Positions 1 to 7,197 of a DNA stretch of 55,406 nucleotides are shown piece after piece (position 1 is the first letter of the stretch; the number at the start of each line of letters is the position of its first letter). Below the pieces are notes generated by a model, which worked only from the letters and a program-made list of their open reading frames with translations, had not been told where the DNA came from and ran no database searches. The position numbers and the translations under genes are program-made. Source of the DNA: Actinoplanes oryzae (GTDB lineage Bacteria; Actinomycetota; Actinomycetes; Mycobacteriales; Micromonosporaceae). The DNA is taken from the NCBI RefSeq assembly GCF_030757795.1, contig NZ_JAUQWH010000045.1:1-55406 (forward strand), read 5' to 3'.

Positions 1-113
1 CCCTCGGCGGTCAGCGTGCCGGCCGGGTCCTCGGCGTACTTGGCGGCGAAGTCGCGGTCGGTCAGCAGGTTCGAGATGAACTCTCTCAGGACTTCGGTGG
101 CATCCACGGTCAT
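1..113 (-). CDS. IniB N-terminal-like protein, 5' part only (runs off the left edge)
   Basis: Reading leftwards from the ATG at 113, the 37 visible residues begin MTVDATEVLREFISNLLTDR and continue with an acidic F-A-A-K-Y-A-E-D-P-A-G-T-L stretch. This short helical pattern (hydrophobic helix, then D-P-x-x-x-L) resembles the N-terminal domain of IniB-like actinobacterial proteins, which often sit near Hsp70 or dynamin-like IniA genes. A strong GAGGAG ribosome site lies 5 bases before the ATG, so the start is secure. The rest of the gene lies outside the window, so domain content and function cannot be judged further. Confidence 0.55.
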   Translation of the reverse strand, partial: MTVDATEVLREFISNLLTDRDFAAKYAEDPAGTLTAE

Positions 114-268
114 GGTTACTCCTCGCTCGGTGTGCGTCAGGGTCGCCCGGACACGGCACCAGCGTGCGACCCGCGGCCCGTTCCGGGCATCGGGGTGTCC
201 CCCCTGGTGTAGAAGGCGTGATGGGGGGAGTCACAGCCTCGTGTCGTAGATCCGCCTCGCAGTCCAGC

Positions 269-2506
269 TCAACGGGTGAGGATCTCGCGCAGGACGGCCA
301 TCATCTCCGCCCGGGTGGTGGTGCCGAGCTTCGCCCGGATGCGGGCGACGTGGTGCTCGACGGTCTTCGGCGCGATGTAGAGCTGGGCGCCGATCTCGCG
401 GTGCGTGCTGCCGGCCAGCACCAGGCGGGCGACGGCGAGCTCCCGCTCGGAGAGCCCGGCGCCCCCGGTCGCCGCGGCGGCCCGGTCCGGCTCGGCCAGC
501 TCGCGGGCCCGCTCCAGCAGGTGCCGGGCGGCCACCGGGTCACTCGTCCGGACGGCGGCCTGACCCGCCAGCCGGGATGCCTCCCACGGCAGCTCCGCGG
601 CGTGCAGGTCCTCGGTCACGGCCACCGTCGCCTCGGGGTCGACGTGCCCGGCCAGCACCCGGGCCCAGAGCGCGGCGGCAGCGCACTGGGCACGCGGCCG
701 GGCGGCCCCGGTCACCACGGCGGACAGCTGTCCCGCCACCCCCGCCGCCGCCTCCGCGTCCTCGGTCACGATCGCCATGTGCAGCCGGATCCAGCCGAGC
801 GCCACGGACCAGGCGACCGGCCGGCCCAGCCGGGTCACGATCGCGTCGAGGAGCCCGAGCACCGGCTCGGCGCGCCCGGGCCGGCGCAGGCGGGCCGCGG
901 CCACGGCGAGCTCCTCGAGCATCTCCAGCTGCCACAGGTCGGCGGTCCGGCGGGCCAGCAGCGGCTCGGCGCCGGTCCAGGCCTCGCGCAGCCCGGCGAT
1001 GTCCCCGCGCCGCCGGGCCATCCCCGCCGCGAGGGCCGCCCGCAGCAGCCGCTCACGCCCCGGCTGCTCGGCCCCGGGCCGGCGGCCGAGCTCGATCAGG
1101 GCGGTGTCGTAGCGGCCGGCCCGCATCCGGGCCCAGGCCAGCAGCAGCCGGTGCCGCTCGGCGAAGACCGGCCCGCCGACATCCCGGCCGCGCGGCGCCA
1201 GCAGGTGCTCCGCCGTGGCCACGTCCCCGGCGGTCACGGCGACCACGGCGGCGAGCGCGTGCGGGGTGTCCGGCAGGACGACCGCGGGCGGCCGGCGCTC
1301 GCACTCCTCGGCCGCCTCGATCAGCAGCGGCAGCGCGGCCTCCGGATCCGCGGCCGCGAGGGCCCCCTCCGCCAGCCGGACCAGGGCCGTCGGCGCCGGC
1401 CCGACGGTCGCGGGCGCCTGTCCGAGGCCCACCTGCGCCGGCACGGCCAGCACGGCGCCCGGGCCGGCGGCACCCACCAGCAGCTCGGCGGCCCGCGCGG
1501 TGCGGCCCTGGTGGGCGGCGACCGCACCGGCGACCAAGGCCAGCCGGCCGTCGCCGTGGTCCGCGTCGACCGGAAGGCCCAGCAGGGCACTTGCCTCCGC
1601 GCGCCCCGGCGCCACGGCCGCCGGATCGGCCCCGGCGTCCACGGCGTCGTCGAACCAGCCGAGCGCCCCCGCCGGGTCGTCGAAGCGCAGCCGCTCGCCC
1701 GCCTCCCGGTAGACCGTCGCGGCGACCGGCGTGACGGCCCGGGCCGCCCGCAGCTGACCGGCCGCGGCGACGGGGTCCGCCCGGGCGGCCAGGAGCGCCC
1801 CGGCGACCGCGTCGTGCAGGCGCCGGCGCTCGGCGGCGGGCAGCTCGGCGAGCACCGCCACGGCCACCGCCGGGATCATCCGGTCGCCGTCCGGCACCAG
1901 CAGGCCTTCGTCGCGCAGGATCCGCAGCGCCCCGGTCGCCTCCGTGCCGGCCGCGCCGGCGAGCACGTGGTCGGGCAGGTCCAGCTCCAGCGCCAGGACG
2001 CGGGCCACCGTGACGACGGGCCGGCCCAGGGCGGCGAAGCGCCGCTGGACGCGGGCCAGCAGCGCCGGCGCCGGCACCCCGGGCGGCGCGGTGGCGATCG
2101 CGGCGGCCACCGCAGGCAGGCCCGCCGAGGCCGCCAGCACGGCGGCGGCCACATCGGGGGACACCGGCCGCCCGGTGAGCGTGGCGACGAGCCGGGCCAC
2201 GCCGTCGTGATCGAGCGGGGTCAGGATCTCCACCCCGCCCGCCGCGACGATGCCGTCGAGCTCCGCCAGCTCCGGCCGCCCGATCGTCGGCCGCCGCGCG
2301 ATGACCATCGGCACGCCGCCCCGCGCGGCGCGGCTCAGGGTCCGCAGCGCCGCGGCGTCGAGGCGGTGCGCGTCGTCCACGACGAGCAGCCGGCCGGGCG
2401 TCCCGGTCGGTGCGGCGGGCCACCAGACGGGCGCGGCGGCCGCGGCGGCGAGCTCGCGCAGCCGATGCGTACGCCCGGCACCGTCCACTCCGACCACGAC
2501 AACCAC
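269..2506 (-). CDS. LAL-type LuxR family transcriptional regulator with degenerate P-loop
   Basis: About 745 residues. It ends in a LuxR/GerE helix-turn-helix (LSERELAVARLVLAG, then the recognition helix IAPKTVEHHVARIRAKLG), the DNA-binding domain of large ATP-binding LuxR regulators. Near the N-terminus G-V-D-G-A-G-R-T occupies the Walker A position, with Arg where Lys is expected, and LLVVDDAH is a Walker B-like strand. The middle is alanine-rich helical, TPR-like sequence as in LAL/MalT proteins. The protein is shorter than typical LALs (about 900 residues). The start is uncertain: the frame stays open into the divergent TetR gene, but GTG at 2506 is the first start that avoids it. Target genes are unknown; the divergent TetR gene is the nearest candidate. 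Confidence 0.75.
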   Translation of the reverse strand: MVVVVGVDGAGRTHRLRELAAAAAAPVWWPAAPTGTPGRLLVVDDAHRLDAAALRTLSRAARGGVPMVIARRPTIGRPELAELDGIVAAGGVEILTPLDHDGVARLVATLTGRPVSPDVAAAVLAASAGLPAVAAAIATAPPGVPAPALLARVQRRFAALGRPVVTVARVLALELDLPDHVLAGAAGTEATGALRILRDEGLLVPDGDRMIPAVAVAVLAELPAAERRRLHDAVAGALLAARADPVAAAGQLRAARAVTPVAATVYREAGERLRFDDPAGALGWFDDAVDAGADPAAVAPGRAEASALLGLPVDADHGDGRLALVAGAVAAHQGRTARAAELLVGAAGPGAVLAVPAQVGLGQAPATVGPAPTALVRLAEGALAAADPEAALPLLIEAAEECERRPPAVVLPDTPHALAAVVAVTAGDVATAEHLLAPRGRDVGGPVFAERHRLLLAWARMRAGRYDTALIELGRRPGAEQPGRERLLRAALAAGMARRRGDIAGLREAWTGAEPLLARRTADLWQLEMLEELAVAAARLRRPGRAEPVLGLLDAIVTRLGRPVAWSVALGWIRLHMAIVTEDAEAAAGVAGQLSAVVTGAARPRAQCAAAALWARVLAGHVDPEATVAVTEDLHAAELPWEASRLAGQAAVRTSDPVAARHLLERARELAEPDRAAAATGGAGLSERELAVARLVLAGSTHREIGAQLYIAPKTVEHHVARIRAKLGTTTRAEMMAVLREILTR

Positions 2507-2613
2507 CCGGCCAGTGCAGCACGCGGGGGAGCGGCGGGAAACCCCGGTCGCTGCGACGGGGTGCCGCCGCCGCGGCCGGGAGGGCGTCCGGCGCCGAATG
2601 CCAGAATTGGCGC

Positions 2614-3282
2614 ATGGCCGAGAGACGCCCGCGGACCCGGGCCACCTATCACCACGGTGACCTGCGCGCGGCGTTGATCGCGGCCGGCCTGGCCCTGGCG
2701 CGGCAGGGCGGCCCGCAGGCCATCGTGCTGCGTGAGGTGACCCGGGCCGTGGGAGTGGCGCCGAACTCGGCGTACGGGCACTTCGCGACGCTGGACGCGC
2801 TGCGCAGGGCGGTCGCGCAGCGGGCACTGGGCGACATGGCCGAGGCGATGCGGGCCCACCTCGACGCCGTCACGCCCGCCATGCCCGGTGACGCCCGGGC
2901 GGCCGCGACGGCGTACCTGCGGGAGGTCGGCCGGGCCTATGTGCACTATGCCGTCGCCGAGCCGGGCCTGTTCCGCACCGCCATGGGCGGCGATCCGTCC
3001 GGCGTCTCCGTGCCCGGGGAGCCCGCCGCGCCGGAGACCGACGACCAGGGCCGCCCCAAGCCGGACGCCCTGCTGCTCGGGGCGCTGGACCGGCTCGTCG
3101 ACGCCGGTGTGCTGCGGGCGGCGGACAGGGGCCGGGCGGTGATGGCCAGCTGGGCGACCGTGCACGGGCTGTCCGCCATGTTCCTGGACCTGCTGCCGCA
3201 GCTCACCGTGGCGCAGCGGGAGGCGGCCGTCGACGACGCGCTGGGCATCCTCGCGGCGGGTCTGACCACCTCCCGGCCCTGA
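2614..3282 (+). CDS. TetR/AcrR family transcriptional regulator
   Basis: 222 residues. The N-terminal TetR helix-turn-helix covers roughly residues 15-60 (LREVTRAVGVAPNSAYGHFA, with the Y-x-H-F signature). The C-terminal ligand-binding part has the W-x-x-x-H-G-type helix (MASWATVHGLSAMF) of the WHG subfamily. The ATG at 2614 has no Shine-Dalgarno sequence, but CAGAAT lies 6 bases upstream, fitting a leaderless transcript. It diverges from the LuxR regulator, so the two promoters overlap. The stop codon lies inside a 17-bp tandem repeat array, and the last residues (LTTSRP) are encoded by the first repeat unit. Confidence 0.88.
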   Translation: MAERRPRTRATYHHGDLRAALIAAGLALARQGGPQAIVLREVTRAVGVAPNSAYGHFATLDALRRAVAQRALGDMAEAMRAHLDAVTPAMPGDARAAATAYLREVGRAYVHYAVAEPGLFRTAMGGDPSGVSVPGEPAAPETDDQGRPKPDALLLGALDRLVDAGVLRAADRGRAVMASWATVHGLSAMFLDLLPQLTVAQREAAVDDALGILAAGLTTSRP

Positions 3283-3340
3283 CCACCTCCCGGCCCTGAC
3301 CACCTCGCGGTCCTGACCACCTCGCGGTCCTGACCATCTG
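3262..3340. repeat. 17-bp tandem repeat, about 4.6 units
   Basis: Units begin at 3262, 3279, 3296, 3313 and 3330. The first two read CTGACCACCTCCCGGCC, the next two CTGACCACCTCGCGGTC, and the last diverges after CTGACCATCT. The period is not a multiple of three. The TetR stop codon (3280-3282) is in the second unit, so copy number changes would act on the 3' UTR. Two pairs of identical neighbouring units suggest recent slippage duplication. Confidence 0.9.
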
Positions 3341-3361
3341 CGTCGCCGGCCCTTCTCGGCG

Positions 3362-3392
3362 CGGCCGGCCGCTGCCCGGCAGCGGCCGGCCG
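3362..3392. terminator. Strong GC hairpin between convergent genes
   Basis: A perfect 14-bp inverted repeat (3362-3375 with 3379-3392) with a 3-base loop lies between the convergent TetR and GH6 genes. There is no U-tract, as is usual for actinomycete hairpin terminators, and it could serve both strands. Confidence 0.7.
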
Positions 3393-3393
3393 T

Positions 3394-3423
3394 TGATCAG
3401 CGCAGGGGTGATCAGCGCAGGGG
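3394..3423. repeat. 15-bp tandem duplication over the GH6 stop codon
   Basis: TGATCAGCGCAGGGG occurs twice, at 3394-3408 and 3409-3423. The right copy carries the TCA that is the GH6 stop on the minus strand, and the left copy preserves the same stop again downstream. This is a simple tandem duplication. Confidence 0.85.
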
Positions 3424-4656
3424 CGGGTTCGCCAGCCGGACGAGCTCGATCGCCTGCTGCGGGAACCAGGCGCCGGCCGCCGGATCGGCGCTGCCGCCGC
3501 GTGCCGGGTCGGTGCCCGTCCCGGTGCCGCGGTCGCACTGGCCGTCGGACTGGCCGGGGGTCTTGATCCAGAGGAACGCGTCGGCCAGCGGCTCGCCGGT
3601 CCGCGTGGTCGGGCGCAGGCCCAGGCCCCGGTCCGGCGGGTTGCACCAGGTCTGCGGATCGGGCCAGGTGACCCCGGCGGGCGCCGTCCACGGGCCCTGG
3701 CCGTTGCGGCTGGTGTCCACGACGAAGTGGGCGAGGTCGCGCGGGGGGACGGTGCCGACGTTGGTGGCGTACCAGGCGTCGGTCAGCGGCCACGTGCTGA
3801 AGTCGCCGGGGCTGGCCGGGTAGTACTGGCTGGCGCACTGCTCGAAGTGGCCGCGGGCCTCGGCCGGGCCCTCGGTGCCGTACCAGACGCACCGGGAGAT
3901 CCACGTGCCGAACTTGAGCTGGCGCTCGGTCGTCTCGTAGTTCGACACGTTGAGGAAGAAGCCGTCCGCCTTGGCGACGCCGGCCTTGACCAGGCGGTCG
4001 GCGATGTCCCCGACGCCGAGCCAGGCGCTGTGCGTGCCGTCGAGATAGACGCTCGTCCGCGGCAGGGCGGCCAGGCGGTCCACCGCGTAGTTGAGCATCG
4101 CGAACCGGTCCGCGGCGGCGGTGGCGGCGTCCGCCTCGGCCGGTTGGCACCACTCCTGGTTGCCGTTGATCGTGGTGTACCAGGGGATGATCCCGAGGCC
4201 GTCGGGCTCGAGCATGACCGCCGCGGGCCGGCTGCCGATGCCGGCGGCGAAGGCGTCGATCCAGGCCCGGTACTCGGCCACCGAGGTGGCGCCGCCCGCG
4301 GAGTACTGCGAGCAGTCGCGGAACGGGATGTTGTACGCGACGAAGACCGGCATCGTCCGGGTCGCGGCCGCCCGGCGTGCCTGCGCCGCGACCGAACGGG
4401 TCAGCGAGCTGCCGGAACCGCCGGTGAACCAGACGGCCTGCGGCGTGCTGACCATGGTGCGGATCTGGCGCGCCAGGCCGTACTGGCCGGCGGCCTTGAG
4501 ATCGGCGATCTGCTGGACGGCGCCCGGGTCGGGCGCCGGGGTGAAGAATCGGGTGCCGTCGGGGATGACGGCGGCCGCGGGTGCCGCCCCGAGCAACGAG
4601 GCTGTGGCACAGACGGCGAGCGCGGTGGCTGCCCGCCGGAGAGAGAACAAGGACAC
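3412..4656 (-). CDS. Secreted glycoside hydrolase family 6 cellulase
   Basis: 414 residues. A Sec signal peptide (RR, hydrophobic core, cleavage after APAAA near residue 29) precedes a GH6 catalytic domain of full length. Both GH6 signatures are present: YNIPFRDCSQYSAGG at about 109-122 and MLEPDGLG at 148-155, where Asp152 is the expected general acid. L-D-G-T-H-S-A-W-L is a further conserved block. GH6 enzymes cleave beta-1,4-glucan with inversion; endo versus exo action cannot be told here. There is no carbohydrate-binding module at either end. The GTG start follows AAGGAG by 6 bases. A CebR-like operator 17 bases upstream predicts cellobiose-inducible expression. Confidence 0.93.
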   Translation of the reverse strand: MSLFSLRRAATALAVCATASLLGAAPAAAVIPDGTRFFTPAPDPGAVQQIADLKAAGQYGLARQIRTMVSTPQAVWFTGGSGSSLTRSVAAQARRAAATRTMPVFVAYNIPFRDCSQYSAGGATSVAEYRAWIDAFAAGIGSRPAAVMLEPDGLGIIPWYTTINGNQEWCQPAEADAATAAADRFAMLNYAVDRLAALPRTSVYLDGTHSAWLGVGDIADRLVKAGVAKADGFFLNVSNYETTERQLKFGTWISRCVWYGTEGPAEARGHFEQCASQYYPASPGDFSTWPLTDAWYATNVGTVPPRDLAHFVVDTSRNGQGPWTAPAGVTWPDPQTWCNPPDRGLGLRPTTRTGEPLADAFLWIKTPGQSDGQCDRGTGTGTDPARGGSADPAAGAWFPQQAIELVRLANPPLR

Positions 4657-4673
4657 GTCGGACTCCTTGAGTG

Positions 4674-4687
4674 TGGGAGCGTTCCCA
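4674..4687 (-). promoter_or_regulatory. CebR-type operator
   Basis: The 14-mer TGGGAGCGTTCCCA differs at one base from the palindrome TGGGAGCGCTCCCA bound by CebR/CelR LacI-family repressors of cellulolytic actinomycetes. It lies 17 bases before the GH6 start codon and just downstream of the proposed -10, where a bound repressor would block initiation or elongation. Confidence 0.85.
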
Positions 4688-4688
4688 C

Positions 4689-4718
4689 AGCCTCGTCCGG
4701 TCCATCCAGCCGAGTCAA
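4689..4718 (-). promoter_or_regulatory. Candidate promoter of the GH6 gene
   Basis: On the minus strand TTGACT (4718-4713) is followed after 18 bases by GAGGCT (4694-4689). The -35 is good and the -10 weak. Its position directly before the CebR-type box supports the assignment. Confidence 0.45.
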
Positions 4719-4760
4719 TGCCCCGATCATCCGGGGGCCGGCGCTCCGGCTCGTCCGCCC

Positions 4761-4827
4761 GGCCGATGCGCCACCTCATCCGCGCGGCCCGATGCGTCAC
4801 CTCATCCGCGTGGCCCGATGCTTCGGC
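4761..4827. repeat. 25-26-bp direct repeat, two copies plus a partial third
   Basis: GGCCGATGCGCCACCTCATC at 4761 is followed by GGCCCGATGCGTCACCTCAT at 4786, then GGCCCGATGCTTCGG at 4812. The copies differ by a one-base insertion and one substitution. They could be a duplicated regulatory site or simple slippage. Confidence 0.7.
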
Positions 4828-5040
4828 GCACTCGGCGTGGCGCGGCGGCGCGGCGCACCACGCCGAGGCGGTCTCCGGCGGGCAGGCGATCGCGTGTTGC
4901 CGGCCCGGCCGCAGGCGGGAGGTGAGCGGGATCGGGGGCGGGGGGCACCACGTCCGGCTCGACGGCGCCGGCCGGGGGGTGGCAGGGCTGTGGAGGGGCG
5001 GAGACAAGTGTCGATCGATGCGTCTTCGGTCCCGGCGGGC

Positions 5041-5070
5041 TTGACATGCCCGGCGGTGCTGGCCTGTGCT
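5041..5070 (+). promoter_or_regulatory. Candidate promoter of the sugar ABC operon
   Basis: A perfect TTGACA (5041-5046), 18 bases, then TGTGCT (5065-5070). It lies 68 bases before the permease start, leaving room for a leader. Confidence 0.4.
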
Positions 5071-5137
5071 GCTTGTGCGAATGGCAACCGAGTGTTCGCA
5101 GAGCGCACACCGGAGCGGCCGCACCCGGGAGGCGGGC

Positions 5138-6163
5138 ATGGCTCAACCGCTGACGATCGACGCGGACGGCGCCGGCCCCCGGCCGCCGGGCCGGCCCCGG
5201 GGGTGGGCGCGGCTGGTGCGCGACGAGACCGGGGTCGTCGGGGTACTCGTCGTGCTGGTGCTGGTGGTCGGCGCGTTCCGGCCCGGCTTCCTCGACCCGG
5301 ACAACCTGCTGTCGACCGGCCGCAACGCCGTCTACGTCGGACTGCTCGCGGCCGGCATGGTCTTCCCGCTGGCGATGCGCGAGGTCGACCTCTCCGTCGG
5401 TGGCACCTTCGCCCTGTGCATGGTCGCCGGCGCCGTGCTGATGCGGGACGGGGTGCCGCCGTGGGCCGCGGTGCCGCTGATCTTGCTGCTCGGGGCGGGG
5501 CTGGGCGCGATCAACGGGGTCGTCACCACGTACGCGGGAATTCCGTCCTTCATCGTCACCCTGGCGACCGCGCTGCTCTATCGCGGCGTGGCGCTGGCGT
5601 TCGCGGCCGGGCGGCAGATCTTCGACGTGCCGCGGGACAGCTCGTTCTTCACCGTGCTGGGCGGGCGGGCCGGCGGCGTACCGGTGTCGTTGCTCGTGCT
5701 CGTGGGGCTGGTGACCCTGCTGACCGTCGTGCTGGCCCGCACCCGGTTCGGGGCCCGGGTGCGGGCGATCGGCTCCAATCCGGACGCGGCGGTGCTGACC
5801 GGGCTGCCGGTCGACCGCGTTCGCATCCAGGCGCTGGCGCTGTCCGGTCTGACCGCCGCCGCGGCCGGGGTGCTCGCGCTGGCGTTCTTCATGTCCGGCG
5901 ACCCGACCCTGGGGGAGGGCTTCGAGCTCACCGCCATCGCCGCCGCGATCATCGGCGGCACCCCGCTCGCGGGCGGCCGCGGGTCGGTGCCGGGCGCGGT
6001 CGTGGGGGCGCTGATCCTGGCCGCGGTGACGTCGGCGCTGGTGTTCTTCCGCATCCCGATCAACTGGACCAGCTTCGCGACCGGAGCGGTCATCCTCGCG
6101 GCGGTGGGCGCCGACGCCGCGGTCCGGCGGTACCGAACGCGCGTCCGAGGAGGTCACCCATGA
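5138..6163 (+). CDS. Sugar ABC transporter permease (RbsC/BPD_transp_2 family)
   Basis: 341 residues with about eight to ten hydrophobic helices and the family hallmark MREVDLSVGGTFALC, then the conserved late block TAIAAAIIGGTPLAGGRGSV. These permeases form the membrane channel of ribose/xylose/autoinducer-2-class importers. The ATG at 5138 follows GGGAGGCGGGC; an upstream in-frame start at 5066 lacks a ribosome site. It is the first gene of a four-gene operon, and its stop overlaps the binding-protein start (ATGA). Confidence 0.92.
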   Translation: MAQPLTIDADGAGPRPPGRPRGWARLVRDETGVVGVLVVLVLVVGAFRPGFLDPDNLLSTGRNAVYVGLLAAGMVFPLAMREVDLSVGGTFALCMVAGAVLMRDGVPPWAAVPLILLLGAGLGAINGVVTTYAGIPSFIVTLATALLYRGVALAFAAGRQIFDVPRDSSFFTVLGGRAGGVPVSLLVLVGLVTLLTVVLARTRFGARVRAIGSNPDAAVLTGLPVDRVRIQALALSGLTAAAAGVLALAFFMSGDPTLGEGFELTAIAAAIIGGTPLAGGRGSVPGAVVGALILAAVTSALVFFRIPINWTSFATGAVILAAVGADAAVRRYRTRVRGGHP

Positions 6164-7197
6164 AGCGCGTCCCCGTCATCGTTCTGTGTGGAGTCCTTGC
6201 CGCCTGCGGCAGTGATCAGGGGTCGGGCGGTGCGAAGCAGCTGAGCATGGGCATCGCCGTCGCCAACATCAGCCTCAACTTCGCCATCGAGATGGCCGGC
6301 GGCGCCGAGCAGGCCGCGGCCGACGCGGGCGGGGTCGACTTCCAGGTCGTCGGGCCGCCCGACACCGACGGGCCGGCCGAGGTGCAACTTTTCCAGAACC
6401 TCGTGACGACCGCCCGCGACGGCGTCATCCTCGAGAACCTCGACCCGCCGATCTTCACGCGCCCGGCCGCGGAGGCGATCGACTCGGGGGTGCCGGTGAT
6501 CGCGCTGGACACCTCGCCGACCGACGGCAGCAAGATCACCTTCTACGTCGGCAACGACAACTACGACCTCGGCGCGCAGATGGCCACCGAGCTGCTCAAG
6601 CATCTGCCCGCCGACCCGTCGGGCACGGTCGTGGTCGGCGTGCCCAACCCCGGGACGCCGGTCCTGGACAACCGGGCGGCGGGCATCAAGGAGACGCTCG
6701 CCGAGGCGGCGCCCGGCCTCACGGTGCTGGGGCCCTTCCAGACCTACAGCGAGCCGACGAAGAACTACAGCGCCTGGTCGTCGCTGGTCGCCGCGCACGC
6801 GGACGCGCTGGCATTCCTCGGCGTCGGCGACGCGGACAGCTACGACCTGGCCCGGCTCAAGCAGGAGAAGAAGGCGGCGTGGCTGACCGCCGGCTTCGAC
6901 GTCGACGACAAGACGCTGCAGGCGGTCCAGGACGGCACCAACTTCATGACCCTCGACCCCGAGCATTACCTCAAGGGGTACCTGTCGAGTGCCCTGCTCA
7001 TCCGCTCGGCCCGCGGCGAGCCGCTGCCGGCCGGCTGGTTCGTGAGCCCCGGGCAGGTCGTCACCGCCGGCAACGTGGCGGAGGTCATCGAGCGTGGCAG
7101 CAGCGCCGCGGCGGCCAAGGCCGGCTACCAGGCGCAGATCGACAAGCTGCTGGGCGATGTCGCCGGCAACGTCAAGCCCCTCGACCAGGCGCGCTGA
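6160..7197 (+). CDS. Sugar ABC transporter substrate-binding lipoprotein (periplasmic-binding-protein type 1)
   Basis: 345 residues. A short signal with a lipobox L-A-A-C (Cys16) marks it as a membrane-anchored lipoprotein. The body fits the RbsB-like class: a D-G-V-I-L-E-N-L-D loop, then G-V-P-V-I-A-L-D-T and T-F-Y-V-G-N-D-N-Y-D-L-G, the usual hinge and ligand strand pattern. It delivers a sugar to the adjacent permease. The ligand cannot be read directly. The ATG overlaps the permease stop, with GAGGAGGT just upstream as a strong ribosome site. Confidence 0.9.
   Translation: MKRVPVIVLCGVLAACGSDQGSGGAKQLSMGIAVANISLNFAIEMAGGAEQAAADAGGVDFQVVGPPDTDGPAEVQLFQNLVTTARDGVILENLDPPIFTRPAAEAIDSGVPVIALDTSPTDGSKITFYVGNDNYDLGAQMATELLKHLPADPSGTVVVGVPNPGTPVLDNRAAGIKETLAEAAPGLTVLGPFQTYSEPTKNYSAWSSLVAAHADALAFLGVGDADSYDLARLKQEKKAAWLTAGFDVDDKTLQAVQDGTNFMTLDPEHYLKGYLSSALLIRSARGEPLPAGWFVSPGQVVTAGNVAEVIERGSSAAAAKAGYQAQIDKLLGDVAGNVKPLDQAR

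Larger units (their letters stand above)
4719..5137. other. Intergenic region between the divergent cellulase and sugar ABC operon
   Basis: About 420 bases with no convincing gene. It holds two near-identical 25-26-base direct copies at 4761-4785 and 4786-4811 (GATGCGYCACCTCATCCGCG core) and the beginning of a third at 4812. A promoter-like TTGACA lies at 5041. Reading frames through it lack domain signatures. Confidence 0.6.

Noticed and set aside
164..2677. An 837-residue open frame antisense to the LuxR regulator
   Set aside because: Composition is Gly/Arg/Pro-rich and no motif is present; the opposite strand has a LuxR helix-turn-helix.
3412..5139. A longer minus-strand start for the GH6 gene at 5139
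   Set aside because: The extension has low-complexity sequence from the intergenic repeat. The GTG at 4656 has a ribosome site and begins a perfect signal peptide.
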